Positions 54,751-63,790 of a stretch of DNA of 64,000 nucleotides are shown in pieces. Source of the DNA: Pseudomonas sp. 7SR1 (lineage in GTDB: Bacteria; Pseudomonadota; Gammaproteobacteria; Pseudomonadales; Pseudomonadaceae). The position numbers and the translations under genes were made by a program. Each line of letters opens with the position of its first letter. Position 1 is the first letter of the stretch. The DNA lies in NCBI RefSeq assembly GCF_900156465.1, contig NZ_LT707064.1, positions 4,293,001-4,357,000 on the forward strand, in the 5' to 3' direction. The notes below the pieces were generated by a model. The model was not told where the DNA came from, searched no databases, and saw only the letters and a list, made by a program, of their open reading frames with translations.

Positions 54751-56547
54751 TCAGGCAGGTGCCAGTTCCAACGGAATCTCCAGCGTGAACAGGGCGCCTT
54801 GCCCGGGGCCGTCGCTATGGACATGGAGGTGACCATTCATCTCGACGGCCGCCAGGGCGCAGCTGTGCAAGCCGAACCCATGACCCTCCTTGCGCGTCGT
54901 GAAGCCGTGGTTGAAGATGCGGGCCAGGTTCTCGGGCGCAATACCTTCCCCTCGATCCTGGACGCTGAGGCATAACCTGGTCTGGTCGAGGATTCGTATG
55001 CCCAAGGTCATTTCCCGTGGATGCTCGCAGACATGGGACATGGCGAACTTGGCGTTGCTGATGAGGTTGATCAGGATCAGCAGCAGCCTGTGCTTGTCGC
55101 CCATGATCGTGGGCGTGTCCTGATAGTCCTTGATGACGGTGACGTGGTGTCGGCTCAGGGCGCCGGCATTCATGCGCAGCGCGTCTTCGAACAGATCGCT
55201 GATCCTGAGCGGTTCCACCAGCCTTGCGGCACCGGCATAGGCTTGCTGGGTGGTGACGATTTCCTTGATGTGGTCGACGCTTTTGGTCAGTTGCGCCAGC
55301 TCCTCGATCAGCTGTGCCTGCTCGGCGCTGATGGACTCCACCAGCTCGTTGAAGTAGCGGGGCAGCAACTTGCCTTTTTCGTCGAGGGTGATGAACCGGC
55401 CCAGATCGTCGGCATGTTCGTTCATCATCCTGACCGCTTTCCCAAGCCCTGCCGTCCTGCTGTTCTTCAACTTGCGGGTCACCAGGTCCGCTGAAATATT
55501 CACGCTGTTCAGAACGTTCCCGACGTTGTGCAGCACGTTGGTGGCAATTTCCGCCATGCCCGCCATGCGGGCGGCGTCCACCAGCTCGCGTTCGGCTTCC
55601 CTCAGTTCGCGAGTGCGTTCCTCCACTCGTTCTTCCAGGCGTTCGTTGGATTGTTGCAGCTCATGGTTGATCTGGTTGATGACCGAATAGCTGCGAACCA
55701 GCCGTACCGCCAGGTAGATCATCAACAGTGCCATCAGGCTGGCGCATACGGCCAGGTAAATATGGTATTGGCGGTCGGTGGCGGCGGTCCTGCGTTGTGT
55801 CTCGTTCAGCAGCTCATTGATGTTGTCCAGCTCCTGGGCCACCGGAATGACGCTGATGCGGTCGAGCAGGTCATTGACGATGGGCTGCTCCTGGATGATG
55901 GTCCTCACATGTTGCGTCAGCCTGGCGAAGGCCGGCCGATATTCGTTGGGCAACCGGTCGATGTAGCTGTCCAGCTTGCTCAGTTGGCCTTGGATTTCCC
56001 GAGCCTTGTCCGACGTGACATAAAGCGCGAATTCCAGCGTCGTCAATGTCAGGTCCAGAACATCGGAAGCCATCGCCAGATGCTCCGCCGGGGCCGGTCC
56101 ATTCATCCCGTTCAACAGGTCCTGGATAGCGTCTTCCGCCGACGGTAGCGCGTCCAAGGACGAGCGCAGGCTCGCATTATGGTGGTCGAACTGCTCGACC
56201 AGCGCGGTCTTGTTCCTGACCGCATCGACATAGCCCTGGCGCCGGGACTCCCAAAGCGTGGCCAAGGGACCGCTGTCGTTGAGCCGTTCCAGTTGTTCCC
56301 AGCGGCTACTCGCATCGGGTGGTGGGCTCAGTGACAGGTTGTTATTGAGCCCTGTCTTCTTCTTCAGGATCTTGACGTTCCAATTGGCGTCGGATTGCTT
56401 GAGCTGCCGGATGAAGTCGCGGGACTCGAAGTATGTCGTCGTGTCATAGGTATAGGACTTGATGAGAAAGAACATCAGGGCCGAAAACGTCACCAGCGCC
56501 ACAGCCAGCAAGGCGGGCCATTTATATTTCCTGATGAGCATGGTCAC
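54751..56547 (-). CDS. Orphan sensor histidine kinase with an N-terminal helical periplasmic domain
   Basis: 598 residues. Membrane segments lie at about 10-30 and 268-288. The periplasmic part between them (about 31-267) is all helical, as in DAHL-type sensor domains. A coiled coil (about 300-330) leads to the phosphoacceptor region, with an atypical H-box LHNVGNVLNSVNI. The ATPase follows: N-box LINLISNAKFA, G1 DRGEGI and G2 GFGLHS. No response regulator lies nearby. The signal is unknown. Confidence 0.88.
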   Translation of the reverse strand: MTMLIRKYKWPALLAVALVTFSALMFFLIKSYTYDTTTYFESRDFIRQLKQSDANWNVKILKKKTGLNNNLSLSPPPDASSRWEQLERLNDSGPLATLWESRRQGYVDAVRNKTALVEQFDHHNASLRSSLDALPSAEDAIQDLLNGMNGPAPAEHLAMASDVLDLTLTTLEFALYVTSDKAREIQGQLSKLDSYIDRLPNEYRPAFARLTQHVRTIIQEQPIVNDLLDRISVIPVAQELDNINELLNETQRRTAATDRQYHIYLAVCASLMALLMIYLAVRLVRSYSVINQINHELQQSNERLEERVEERTRELREAERELVDAARMAGMAEIATNVLHNVGNVLNSVNISADLVTRKLKNSRTAGLGKAVRMMNEHADDLGRFITLDEKGKLLPRYFNELVESISAEQAQLIEELAQLTKSVDHIKEIVTTQQAYAGAARLVEPLRISDLFEDALRMNAGALSRHHVTVIKDYQDTPTIMGDKHRLLLILINLISNAKFAMSHVCEHPREMTLGIRILDQTRLCLSVQDRGEGIAPENLARIFNHGFTTRKEGHGFGLHSCALAAVEMNGHLHVHSDGPGQGALFTLEIPLELAPA

Positions 56548-56795
56548 GCAGCTCTCCTGTCGGGGGCGGGGGAAGACGCGGTGGATGAGTTCCGGAAGGC
56601 GCGGGCACTGGGGGGCTTGAATCGATGAGGCGAGGGAGCGATTGATTGTCGCGTCGTGGTGTTTCGGCCTGGGTACACGTTGAGCTCCCTGCTAACGCTG
56701 GATATCGAAATCGTCACTCAAGCCAGTGTAGCGTCAACGGAGCGCCAGGACGGCAAGGCGGGCGCGACCAGGACAGGTCGCGCCGCGACGAGGGA
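56548..56795. other. Gap between kinase and prohibitin genes without a gene
   Basis: The 248 bases hold the kinase promoter side and show no gene, repeat or hairpin that stands out. Confidence 0.45.
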
Positions 56796-57662
56796 TCAGC
56801 GGTTGTCGGCCCGAGTATCGATGAAAGGCAGGGCACCGTTCGGCAGCACGGTGGTCGGCAGCACGCCATTCCAGCGCTCGGCCTTGGTCAGCTCCACCAG
56901 GTTCTGGTTGCTGGCCAGGGCCTGTGCCCGCGCCTTGATGGCCTCGGCTTCAGCCTTGCCGCGAAGTTCGGTGGCCAACGCGTCCGCCTTGGCCTGGGCG
57001 ACCTGCGAGTCGGCTTCGGCCTGGGCCTGGGTGACGCGGATCTGGGCCTGGACCTGCTCGGTGGCCAGTTGCTGCTCACGGGTCTTGACCTGGACTTCCG
57101 CCGCCATGCGCGCTTCGATGGCCTTCTCATAGGCGTCGCTGAAATCGATGTTTTCCACCTGGACACTGTCGATGATCACAGGCCCGGTGATGGTCGACTT
57201 GATGGCGGCCGAGATGTCATTGACCAGCTGGACGCGATTCTGCACGGCGGCCACGGCGTTGAACTTGCCGAAGACGTTCTCCACCTGAGTGGGCACCTGC
57301 CGGCTGATCATCCGGTCCCGGATGCCTTCGAGATCCTTGAACTGGGTGTAGACCTTGGCCACATCGGACGGCGCGATGTGCCAGGACACCGATACCTTGA
57401 GCTGTGCGGACTGCTGGTCCTTGCTGTATGCCTGGAGATCGTCGTACGAAGTGACCTGGCTTTGAACGCTGATCAGACGCACGGATTCGATGAAGGGGGT
57501 CTTGAAGGACAGCCCGGGTTCCACCACGCCCACCAGCGCACCGTTACGCAGCAGCACGCCGCGTTCGGTTTCGTCGACCGTGTACCAACTGCCGAAGAAG
57601 ACGCTCAGCAGGACGACGCCGATGACGGCGGCAGCGAGGGAGCCCATGGTTTTTCTGGTCAT
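56796..57662 (-). CDS. SPFH/Band-7 prohibitin-family membrane protein
   Basis: The ATG at 57662 with AAGGA gives 288 residues. One N-terminal membrane segment (about 7-27) leads to a Band-7 domain (about 30-200, WYTVDETERGVLLRNGALVG). An Ala/Glu/Gln-rich coiled coil follows (about 195-260, EVQVKTREQQLATEQVQAQ), with a short tail LPTTVLPNGALPFID. Prohibitin-like proteins organise membrane microdomains or protect FtsH substrates. The specific role here is unknown. Confidence 0.87.
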   Translation of the reverse strand: MTRKTMGSLAAAVIGVVLLSVFFGSWYTVDETERGVLLRNGALVGVVEPGLSFKTPFIESVRLISVQSQVTSYDDLQAYSKDQQSAQLKVSVSWHIAPSDVAKVYTQFKDLEGIRDRMISRQVPTQVENVFGKFNAVAAVQNRVQLVNDISAAIKSTITGPVIIDSVQVENIDFSDAYEKAIEARMAAEVQVKTREQQLATEQVQAQIRVTQAQAEADSQVAQAKADALATELRGKAEAEAIKARAQALASNQNLVELTKAERWNGVLPTTVLPNGALPFIDTRADNR

Positions 57663-57720
57663 TTTCTCTTTCCTTGTAACAGCCACCGAGGCTGCGATGT
57701 TTTCCGAGTGCCAGACACGA

Positions 57721-57743
57721 AAAAGCCCTGGATAACCAGGGCA
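57721..57743 (-). terminator. Rho-independent terminator (minus strand)
   Basis: Read on the minus strand, GCCCTGG-TTAT-CCAGGGC is followed by TTTTT. It stops transcription coming from the right and lies 12 bases beyond a tRNA-like remnant. Confidence 0.85.
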
Positions 57744-57754
57744 TCAACGTATGG

Positions 57755-57790
57755 ATATGGCGCAGGCGATGGGATTCTAACTCACGGGGC
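57755..57790 (-). other. tRNA 3'-end-like remnant
   Basis: Minus strand GTGAGTTAGAATCCCATCGCC continuing to TGCGCCA (in part) resembles a T-arm with a mutated TTCGAAT loop (TTAGAAT), an acceptor 3' half and CCA. No matching 5' half is seen upstream; the sequence before it is unrelated. It may be a relic of a tRNA or an integration site. Confidence 0.35.
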
Positions 57791-57894
57791 TGTCATTTTC
57801 CGTGATGAACGTTCCAATCCTTTCTTCCAGGTCCTGGGCAGCAACAGCCAGGTCTGTTGGCCTGAGGTGCAGTGCCCTTGACCCGGGTAGCGCT

Positions 57895-59757
57895 TTACGC
57901 GGGATCGGGCACGCTCAATGATCGGTCCAGCCACTGCGTGACGACCTTGAAAGCCTCATCGGAATTACGTTCATAGATCAATCCGTGGCCGTTGCCGTGA
58001 ATGCCCAGTGCCGGTAGATCCAGGTGATGAATGTTGGCACCGGCATTTCGCAGGAAGGCGACGATGCTGGATGCGTAGGCAGCAAACGCCGATGTCTCAC
58101 CTGTCAACAGCGCTATCGGGACGCCCTGCAGGCCAGGGACCCTCAGGGTTGAAGGTTCTGCTGTACGCACTTGTTCAGGCGTTTTGCGAGGCGGATCGAA
58201 GGTCAGAGGTGCGGCAGTCAGCCCCCAATCGAGGCTGCCTATGCCCGGTGTGTGGCCAAATACCGGACCCATGGGTTCCACCGCCACAATTCCTGCGACC
58301 AGGCCGGGTCGACGATCGGCGGCGAGCCAGCCACTGGGCCCGGACGCGGAATGCGTAACGATGATCGCTTTGCCGATCTTGTCGAGCAGCGCGGCCAGTC
58401 GATCCGCATCCAGGGTCTGGGATGCCGCAAGGTCAGCCGGCATGGGGCCGTAAGCTGCGACGAAGGCGTCAAACGCGGGTCCATCGTCCGGCTCGAATGG
58501 CCACTGCGTTTCTCCTGCGCCTTCTGGAAAGTAGACTTCACGCGCGCGCTCATAGGAGAACGCTGGCCCCATCGGCCCCATGATGTCTGGGTGATACGGC
58601 GATCGGCCATGGCCTGGTCTGTCGACGCGAAAAACGACGAAACCGGCTTCGATGAACCGCTGCGCCCACCCTGGTCGGCCATCGGGTGTGTCCAGCCATT
58701 CAGTGCCCTGCAGCGTGCCTCCGTGCACCAGCACCACGGGATAGGGCTGGGTGATGTGCTCAGGGGATTCCCAGGCCACGTACATCGGACCTTTCTGGAA
58801 GCTCTTACCGTTATGGGTAACGCGGGCTCCGGTCACCCAGAAGTTGCCACGGCGCGAGCGTTTCACCGGAGCGGTTCGCCAGGGTTGCGAGGCATGATCG
58901 AACGATCGGGACACTGTCTGCGTAGCGAATGCCGACCAGTCCTTGTGCCCGTATCCCCGGGCAAGCGCCGACGTCATCTTCGATCGCACAGCATCGGCCG
59001 CCGGCAGTTCCAGGCCCTTGCGACGGGCCGCCTCGATGGCCAGGTTTATATCCTTGAGGCCAAGAGACAGTTTGAAACCCGGTTCAAAACGGTTGTTGAC
59101 GATGTTCTGCCCGTACCGCTGATAACTGGGGCAGGCGAACAGGGTCTGGGTCATGAGGTCGACGAAAACCTGCGGACTCAGTCCGTGGTGTTGAACGAGT
59201 TCGGTTGCTTCGCCCAGCGACTGGATGGCTTGAGTGATCATCATGTTGCCCGCGATTTTCGCGATACAGGCCTGTTCAGGTCGAGCGCCCAGGTACCAGG
59301 TCTTTTTGCCGAGCAGGTCAAAGATCGGTTGGACCGTCGAGATGGCTTCCCGCGATCCGGCCGCCAGGATATTCAACTCGCCGTTTGCCGCCACGGCAGG
59401 CACGCCGAAAACCGGCGCCGCGACCAGTCCGATGCCGATTTCATCGTGCACGCTTTGCAACTCCACCATGAGCGAAGGCGACAAGGTCGACATCACGACA
59501 TGAACGCAAGCCTTGCCTGCATTTTCCAGAGCTGCGCTGGCCAGCAGCACTTCCCTGACGGCGGCATCATCGGCAAGCATGCTGATGACGACCTCTTGCT
59601 GAAATGCCGAGGCGGGAGATTCGAGAATGCTTGCTCCTTCGAGATCCTTGATCGCCGCGTGACTACGGTTCCATGCCGATACGCGGTGGCCTGCCTGGAT
59701 GAGCAGAGCAATGATCGCTCTGCCCATGCTTCCCACACCGATAAAGCCAATATTCAT
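57895..59757 (-). CDS. Fusion of a beta-hydroxyacid dehydrogenase with an alpha/beta hydrolase
   Basis: The ATG at 59757 gives 620 residues. Residues about 1-290 are a 6-phosphogluconate-dehydrogenase-like 3-hydroxyacid dehydrogenase, with NAD(P) loop GFIGVGSMGRA and the catalytic-Lys region CIAKIAGNMMITQ. Residues about 310-620 are an alpha/beta hydrolase, with oxyanion strand PVVLVHGGTLQG, nucleophile elbow THSASGPSG (T instead of the first G) and a late His in GNGHGLIYERN. No stop or slippery site is seen at the junction. The LysR gene diverges from its promoter. Confidence 0.82.
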   Translation of the reverse strand: MNIGFIGVGSMGRAIIALLIQAGHRVSAWNRSHAAIKDLEGASILESPASAFQQEVVISMLADDAAVREVLLASAALENAGKACVHVVMSTLSPSLMVELQSVHDEIGIGLVAAPVFGVPAVAANGELNILAAGSREAISTVQPIFDLLGKKTWYLGARPEQACIAKIAGNMMITQAIQSLGEATELVQHHGLSPQVFVDLMTQTLFACPSYQRYGQNIVNNRFEPGFKLSLGLKDINLAIEAARRKGLELPAADAVRSKMTSALARGYGHKDWSAFATQTVSRSFDHASQPWRTAPVKRSRRGNFWVTGARVTHNGKSFQKGPMYVAWESPEHITQPYPVVLVHGGTLQGTEWLDTPDGRPGWAQRFIEAGFVVFRVDRPGHGRSPYHPDIMGPMGPAFSYERAREVYFPEGAGETQWPFEPDDGPAFDAFVAAYGPMPADLAASQTLDADRLAALLDKIGKAIIVTHSASGPSGWLAADRRPGLVAGIVAVEPMGPVFGHTPGIGSLDWGLTAAPLTFDPPRKTPEQVRTAEPSTLRVPGLQGVPIALLTGETSAFAAYASSIVAFLRNAGANIHHLDLPALGIHGNGHGLIYERNSDEAFKVVTQWLDRSLSVPDPA

Positions 59758-59876
59758 TTTCCAGTCCCCGGATGGTGTTTCGACGAACGTGTTTGCGGAC
59801 AAGTATGTCGGGCGCGGGATTGCTACGGCAGTGCCATTGCTGCACTCTCTGCGTTCATTTTTGTACGGGGTAGCGC

Positions 59877-60737
59877 ATGGACTGGAGTGATGTGCGGGTC
59901 TTTCTCGCGATTGCCCGCAGCGGGTCGTTGGGCGCTGCCGCCAAGCTGTTGGGAGTAAGCCATCCGACCGTGGGGCGACGCTTGCAGGTGCTTGAGCAGT
60001 CCAGCGGCCAGCCCATTTTTCTTCGCACCGCCCAAGGTCTGGTACTGACCGACAGCGGAGAAAAGCTACTCAGCCTGGCGCAGGAGATGGAGCGAAGTGC
60101 GTTGGCAATCGAAAGGCGCCTTGCGGGGGACAGCGCACAGCCCGAAGGTGTGTTGCGCATTTCTTCCGCCGACTGGTTCGCCTGTTATGTGTTGGCCCCG
60201 GTACTGAATGAACTGGGGCGACGTTACCCGCTGATCGTGCCTGAGGTCATCGCGGGGCATCGGTTGTTTGACCTTGCTCGTCGCGACGCCGATATCGCGT
60301 TCCGAATCGTTCCTTTCACCGAGCCGGATATCGTTCACCGCAAGCTGACTACCCTGAACTATGGGTTGTATGCGGCCGTCGGATCTCCCGACCCTGAGCC
60401 GCAGGGCGATGGGCTTGGTTTGATCACCATGAGCATCGCCCAGTCTCATTATCCAGATGTGCAGTGGCTGCAGCAGCGTTACCCTCTGGCTCGTACCGTA
60501 TTCACCAGCAGCAGCCGTACAGTCCAGGCACAGATGTGCGCGCAAGGGCAGGGTGTCGCCGTATTGCCCCGCGTCCTGGGCGACCAGTTAACGGCGCTGC
60601 GGCTGATTGATCCGCATGAGCCGCCACCGGGTCGCGATATATGGATGGGGTACCACCAGGACATGCGGCAGATGGACAGCCTCCGTGCCCTTGCAGACCT
60701 TGCCTCCCTGATGATCGGCTCGCAGGGAGGCGGTTGA
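59877..60737 (+). CDS. LysR-type transcriptional regulator
   Basis: 286 residues. A winged HTH (about 1-60: DVRVFLAIARSGSLGAAAKLLGVSHPTVGRRLQVLE, quoted in part) is followed by a LysR effector domain (about 90-280). Short for a LysR protein but complete. It is divergent from the dehydrogenase-hydrolase fusion with 119 bases between, the usual arrangement for local control, and convergent with the MFS gene, whose stop is two bases past its own. Confidence 0.92.
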   Translation: MDWSDVRVFLAIARSGSLGAAAKLLGVSHPTVGRRLQVLEQSSGQPIFLRTAQGLVLTDSGEKLLSLAQEMERSALAIERRLAGDSAQPEGVLRISSADWFACYVLAPVLNELGRRYPLIVPEVIAGHRLFDLARRDADIAFRIVPFTEPDIVHRKLTTLNYGLYAAVGSPDPEPQGDGLGLITMSIAQSHYPDVQWLQQRYPLARTVFTSSSRTVQAQMCAQGQGVAVLPRVLGDQLTALRLIDPHEPPPGRDIWMGYHQDMRQMDSLRALADLASLMIGSQGGG

Positions 60738-60738
60738 T

Positions 60739-62196
60739 TCACTCTGCTGGGCGCATGGCTGCCGTTTGCAGGCCCGCAGCCGGTTGGCGGGCCAGGCCAA
60801 GGCTGAGTGCCGCACCTGCCGCCAGGCATACCGCGATGCACAGTATGGAGACGGTGAAGGCGTGGGTGATGGCCGCCGCGTCCGTATCCGTGCCCAGAAG
60901 GGTGTAGAAAATCCCGCCGATGATCGCCACGCTCAATGACGTGCTGATTTGCAGGGTGGAGCTGGTAATGCCCGCAATCATGCCGGAATACGCGGGTGCC
61001 ACGCGTCCTGTGATCATCCGCATCAATGTTGGAAGGGCCAGTCCTTGTCCGAAACCGATCACAAAAAGAATGACGGCAAGGGGCAGTGCAGTGGGACTGA
61101 CGGTCATCGGCGTCCGCACCACGAGCCAGGCCAGGAGCACGAACCCCAACACTTCAAGCCCCATTCCGACGGGATTCACGTAAGCACCCAGAAAACGCCT
61201 GAAACGATTGGTGGAGAGTGGTCCCAGCAAAAATCCCGCGCCGAAAGGAAGAAAGACGAGACCAGCATCGAGTGGGCTCATATGCAGTGCTCCCTGTAGA
61301 TAAATGGAAAACAGCAGGAAAAACACGCCGATCGCATAGAAGGTCAGGGCCACGAGCAACGCACGGCCCAGGCCAGGCGTGCGCAGTGCGGCAGGATTGA
61401 GCAACGGTGCGCCTTGCGCTTGATGCAGACGGGTTTCGTAGCGCCAGAACAGCCAGGCCAGCAGCGGCACCGCCGCAAGCGAGAGCCAGGTCCACAAAGG
61501 CCAGCCCGCTTCGCGCCCTTCGATCAATGGAACGATCAGAGCCCCAAGCGTCACCATGGACAGTGCCGTTCCGCCCAGGTCCAGCTTGCTTGTATGTGGC
61601 GCGCGGGTTTCCTTGACCACTGCAATGGCGACCAGAATGATCAGCACCGCGATCGGCAAATTGACCAGAAATATCGCCCGCCACCCCAAGCCCATCAGGT
61701 TGAGCGATATCAGGATCCCGCCAAGTGCCTGGCCGACTACCGAAGCCAGGCCAAAGACCGCGCCATAGAGACTCAGCGCCAAGGGTTTTTCCGATTCGGG
61801 GAATATAGCCTGCACTGAAGCGAGTGCCTGGGGTGCCATTACGGCCGCTGTTACGCCTTGCAGCGAACGTCCGGCGATCAACACCCAGGGTGAGTCGGCG
61901 ACGCCGCAGACCAGTGAGGCGACTGCAAAGCCAACCAGGCCAACGAAAAACATCCGCATGCGGCCGTAGATGTCACCAAGCCGTCCACCAGTGATCAGTG
62001 TCACGGCATAAAGCGCCGCGTAAGAGGAAATGACCAACTGTTCGGCGGAGGAGGCCGTGCCCAGCGATTCCTGAATCGAGGGCAGTGCCACGTTCACGAT
62101 AAAAAAATCCAGGGGCGGTAAAAACGCACCGACCAGCAAGATGGCGAACATCAACCAGCGCCGCGGTTCTGCGAGCGCTACTTTTTCCCGAGGCAT
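60739..62196 (-). CDS. MFS drug/metabolite exporter (DHA2-like, 14-TMS type)
   Basis: The ATG at 62196 with AGGAG gives 485 residues and about 14 membrane helices. Motif A is present as GGRLGDIYGRMRMF and motif C as GAVFGLASVVGQALGG, as in QacA/EmrB-type exporters. A perfect 20-base palindrome overlaps its leader just upstream of the ribosome-binding site, suggesting repression by a TetR-type regulator not in this window. It is divergent from the SDR gene. Confidence 0.9.
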   Translation of the reverse strand: MPREKVALAEPRRWLMFAILLVGAFLPPLDFFIVNVALPSIQESLGTASSAEQLVISSYAALYAVTLITGGRLGDIYGRMRMFFVGLVGFAVASLVCGVADSPWVLIAGRSLQGVTAAVMAPQALASVQAIFPESEKPLALSLYGAVFGLASVVGQALGGILISLNLMGLGWRAIFLVNLPIAVLIILVAIAVVKETRAPHTSKLDLGGTALSMVTLGALIVPLIEGREAGWPLWTWLSLAAVPLLAWLFWRYETRLHQAQGAPLLNPAALRTPGLGRALLVALTFYAIGVFFLLFSIYLQGALHMSPLDAGLVFLPFGAGFLLGPLSTNRFRRFLGAYVNPVGMGLEVLGFVLLAWLVVRTPMTVSPTALPLAVILFVIGFGQGLALPTLMRMITGRVAPAYSGMIAGITSSTLQISTSLSVAIIGGIFYTLLGTDTDAAAITHAFTVSILCIAVCLAAGAALSLGLARQPAAGLQTAAMRPAE

Positions 62197-62208
62197 AGGA
62201 TCTCCTGT

Positions 62209-62228
62209 CTGGAACCGTTCGGTTCCAG
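62209..62228. promoter_or_regulatory. Perfect palindromic operator before the MFS gene
   Basis: CTGGAACCG-TT-CGGTTCCAG is a perfect nine-base inverted repeat with a two-base centre, ending 12 bases before the MFS start codon. Size and position fit a TetR-family operator in the MFS/SDR divergent region. Confidence 0.7.
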
Positions 62229-62444
62229 AGTATTGAATGTCTGAATGTTCGAGCTTCAGTCGAAAAGACGGCCCATGCGCTGAACCAATGAGTGGCAATC
62301 TAAACGATTCAACCTTTGCCGACGCCTCACATAATTGAACGACCAATGTTCATTTATGGCAGTGCCAACCAGCACCTGACTCCCCACAAAATGCCCGCAC
62401 TGTGGTTTCAGTCGATCCACACAACCAGGACCGAGGAGTCAGCT

Positions 62445-63203
62445 ATGTCAGGTAAATTCGCTAATCGGATTGCAGTCGTCACCGGCGCATCCACCGGGAT
62501 CGGCTTTGCGATTGCGCAGGGTTTGATTGCCGAGGGGGCCAAGCGTGTTTACATCACGGGGCGTTCTGCTGCCACGCTGGAGGCGGCGGTCGCCAAGCTC
62601 GGTGATAAAGCGGTTGCGGTAATTTGCGATGTCGCGAGCCAGGCTGATCTCGATAAGCTCAAGGCGACGATTGATGCTCACGACGATCAGTTGGACTCGG
62701 TGTTCGCCAACGCGGGTATCTGTGAAAGGAACCCGGTGGGGGAGACCACCGAGGCTGCTTATTTCAACATGTTCGACATTAATGTGAAGGGCGTCTTTTT
62801 TACTGTCCAGACGCTGATGCCCTTGTTGAAAAATGGCGCTTCGATCGTGCTGACGGCTTCTATCTGCTCCAGCAATGGGATGGAAGGATTGAGCCTCTAT
62901 AACGCATCCAAGGCAGCGGTGCGATCTTTTGCAAGGACCTGGGCCAACGAACTCAAAGGTCGCAAGATTCGAACGAATGTCCTGAGCCCAGGCTTCACCC
63001 GCACCCCGCTGATGGATAACGGCTTGAAGATGAGTGAAAGCGACATAGCGGCGCTGCGCCAACATGTCGAGCAGATCACACCGCTGGGGTATATGGCTCA
63101 GCCCGAAGAGATCGCCTCATCGGCGCTGTTCCTTGCATCCGCCGATGCGAAATATGTCAACGGTGTGGAGCTGATGGTCGACGGCGGCCTGTCGCAGATC
63201 TGA
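62445..63203 (+). CDS. Short-chain dehydrogenase/reductase (SDR)
   Basis: 252 residues, classical SDR. The cofactor loop is TGASTGIG, structural motif NAG in FANAGICE, and the active-site residues are Ser (TASICSS), Tyr (YNASKAA) and Lys. The usual NNAG is ANAG. It ends DGGLSQI. The substrate is unknown. It is in the same direction as the SnoaL-like gene that follows, and both may form one unit. Confidence 0.92.
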   Translation: MSGKFANRIAVVTGASTGIGFAIAQGLIAEGAKRVYITGRSAATLEAAVAKLGDKAVAVICDVASQADLDKLKATIDAHDDQLDSVFANAGICERNPVGETTEAAYFNMFDINVKGVFFTVQTLMPLLKNGASIVLTASICSSNGMEGLSLYNASKAAVRSFARTWANELKGRKIRTNVLSPGFTRTPLMDNGLKMSESDIAALRQHVEQITPLGYMAQPEEIASSALFLASADAKYVNGVELMVDGGLSQI

Positions 63204-63283
63204 ACACCCGCTTGACCGTAGCGCAGCCCTCGCCGTGGGTTGCTTTTTTCGCTGTTGCGAAGCCTCAGACAGGAAGTGTCATC

Positions 63284-63790
63284 ATGAACATTGAAGAGCT
63301 GACCACTCGACTGGAAGCCTTGGAAAGTCGCGCCGCTATCGAGTCGCTGATCAGCGCCTATGCCAACGCATTCGATCGCATCGACGTGTCGCTCCTGGGC
63401 CGGATCTGGCACGAAGAATCGACACTGGACTTACCGGGTTTCGGCAAGGCCGGAAATAGGAATGAAATCCTGGCGATGGCTCAAGACAGTTGGCGCCAGA
63501 TGCCACATATGCACCACTGGATGGCCAACCCGGTGATCGAAATCGAGGGTGACAGTGCCTTGGGTACGGTGGCAGCGGATTGCCTGTTCCTGGACATTGA
63601 AAAAGGTCCAGTTCAAGTCAGCGGGCTGTACCACGATAAGTTTGAACGTCGGCAGGGGAAATGGGCATTTCTGTCACGCCGTTTTGAACTCCATTTCCTG
63701 ACGCCGTTGAAAGACTGGATACCCTTGGCGGGCGATGAAAAGTACGCCGTGGACGAACATCGGAGCCTGGACTTGCTCCCGAAAGGTTGA
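63284..63790 (+). CDS. SnoaL-like (NTF2-fold) protein
   Basis: 168 residues from the ATG at 63284. The alpha+beta-barrel NTF2 fold is recognised from AIESLISAYANAFDRIDVSLLGRIW, quoted by its ends, the His-rich MPHMHHWMANPVIEI and GLYHDKFERRQGKWAFLSRRFELHF, also in part. Such proteins act as small isomerases, hydratases or ligand-binding partners. Adjacent to the SDR, it could belong to the same degradation route (inference). Confidence 0.85.
   Translation: MNIEELTTRLEALESRAAIESLISAYANAFDRIDVSLLGRIWHEESTLDLPGFGKAGNRNEILAMAQDSWRQMPHMHHWMANPVIEIEGDSALGTVAADCLFLDIEKGPVQVSGLYHDKFERRQGKWAFLSRRFELHFLTPLKDWIPLAGDEKYAVDEHRSLDLLPKG

Noticed and set aside
56646..57881. 411-codon plus-strand frame over the prohibitin gene
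   Set aside because: It is antisense to the SPFH gene. Its Gly/Asp/Leu-rich composition is artefactual, and its end is the antisense of the tRNA-like remnant.
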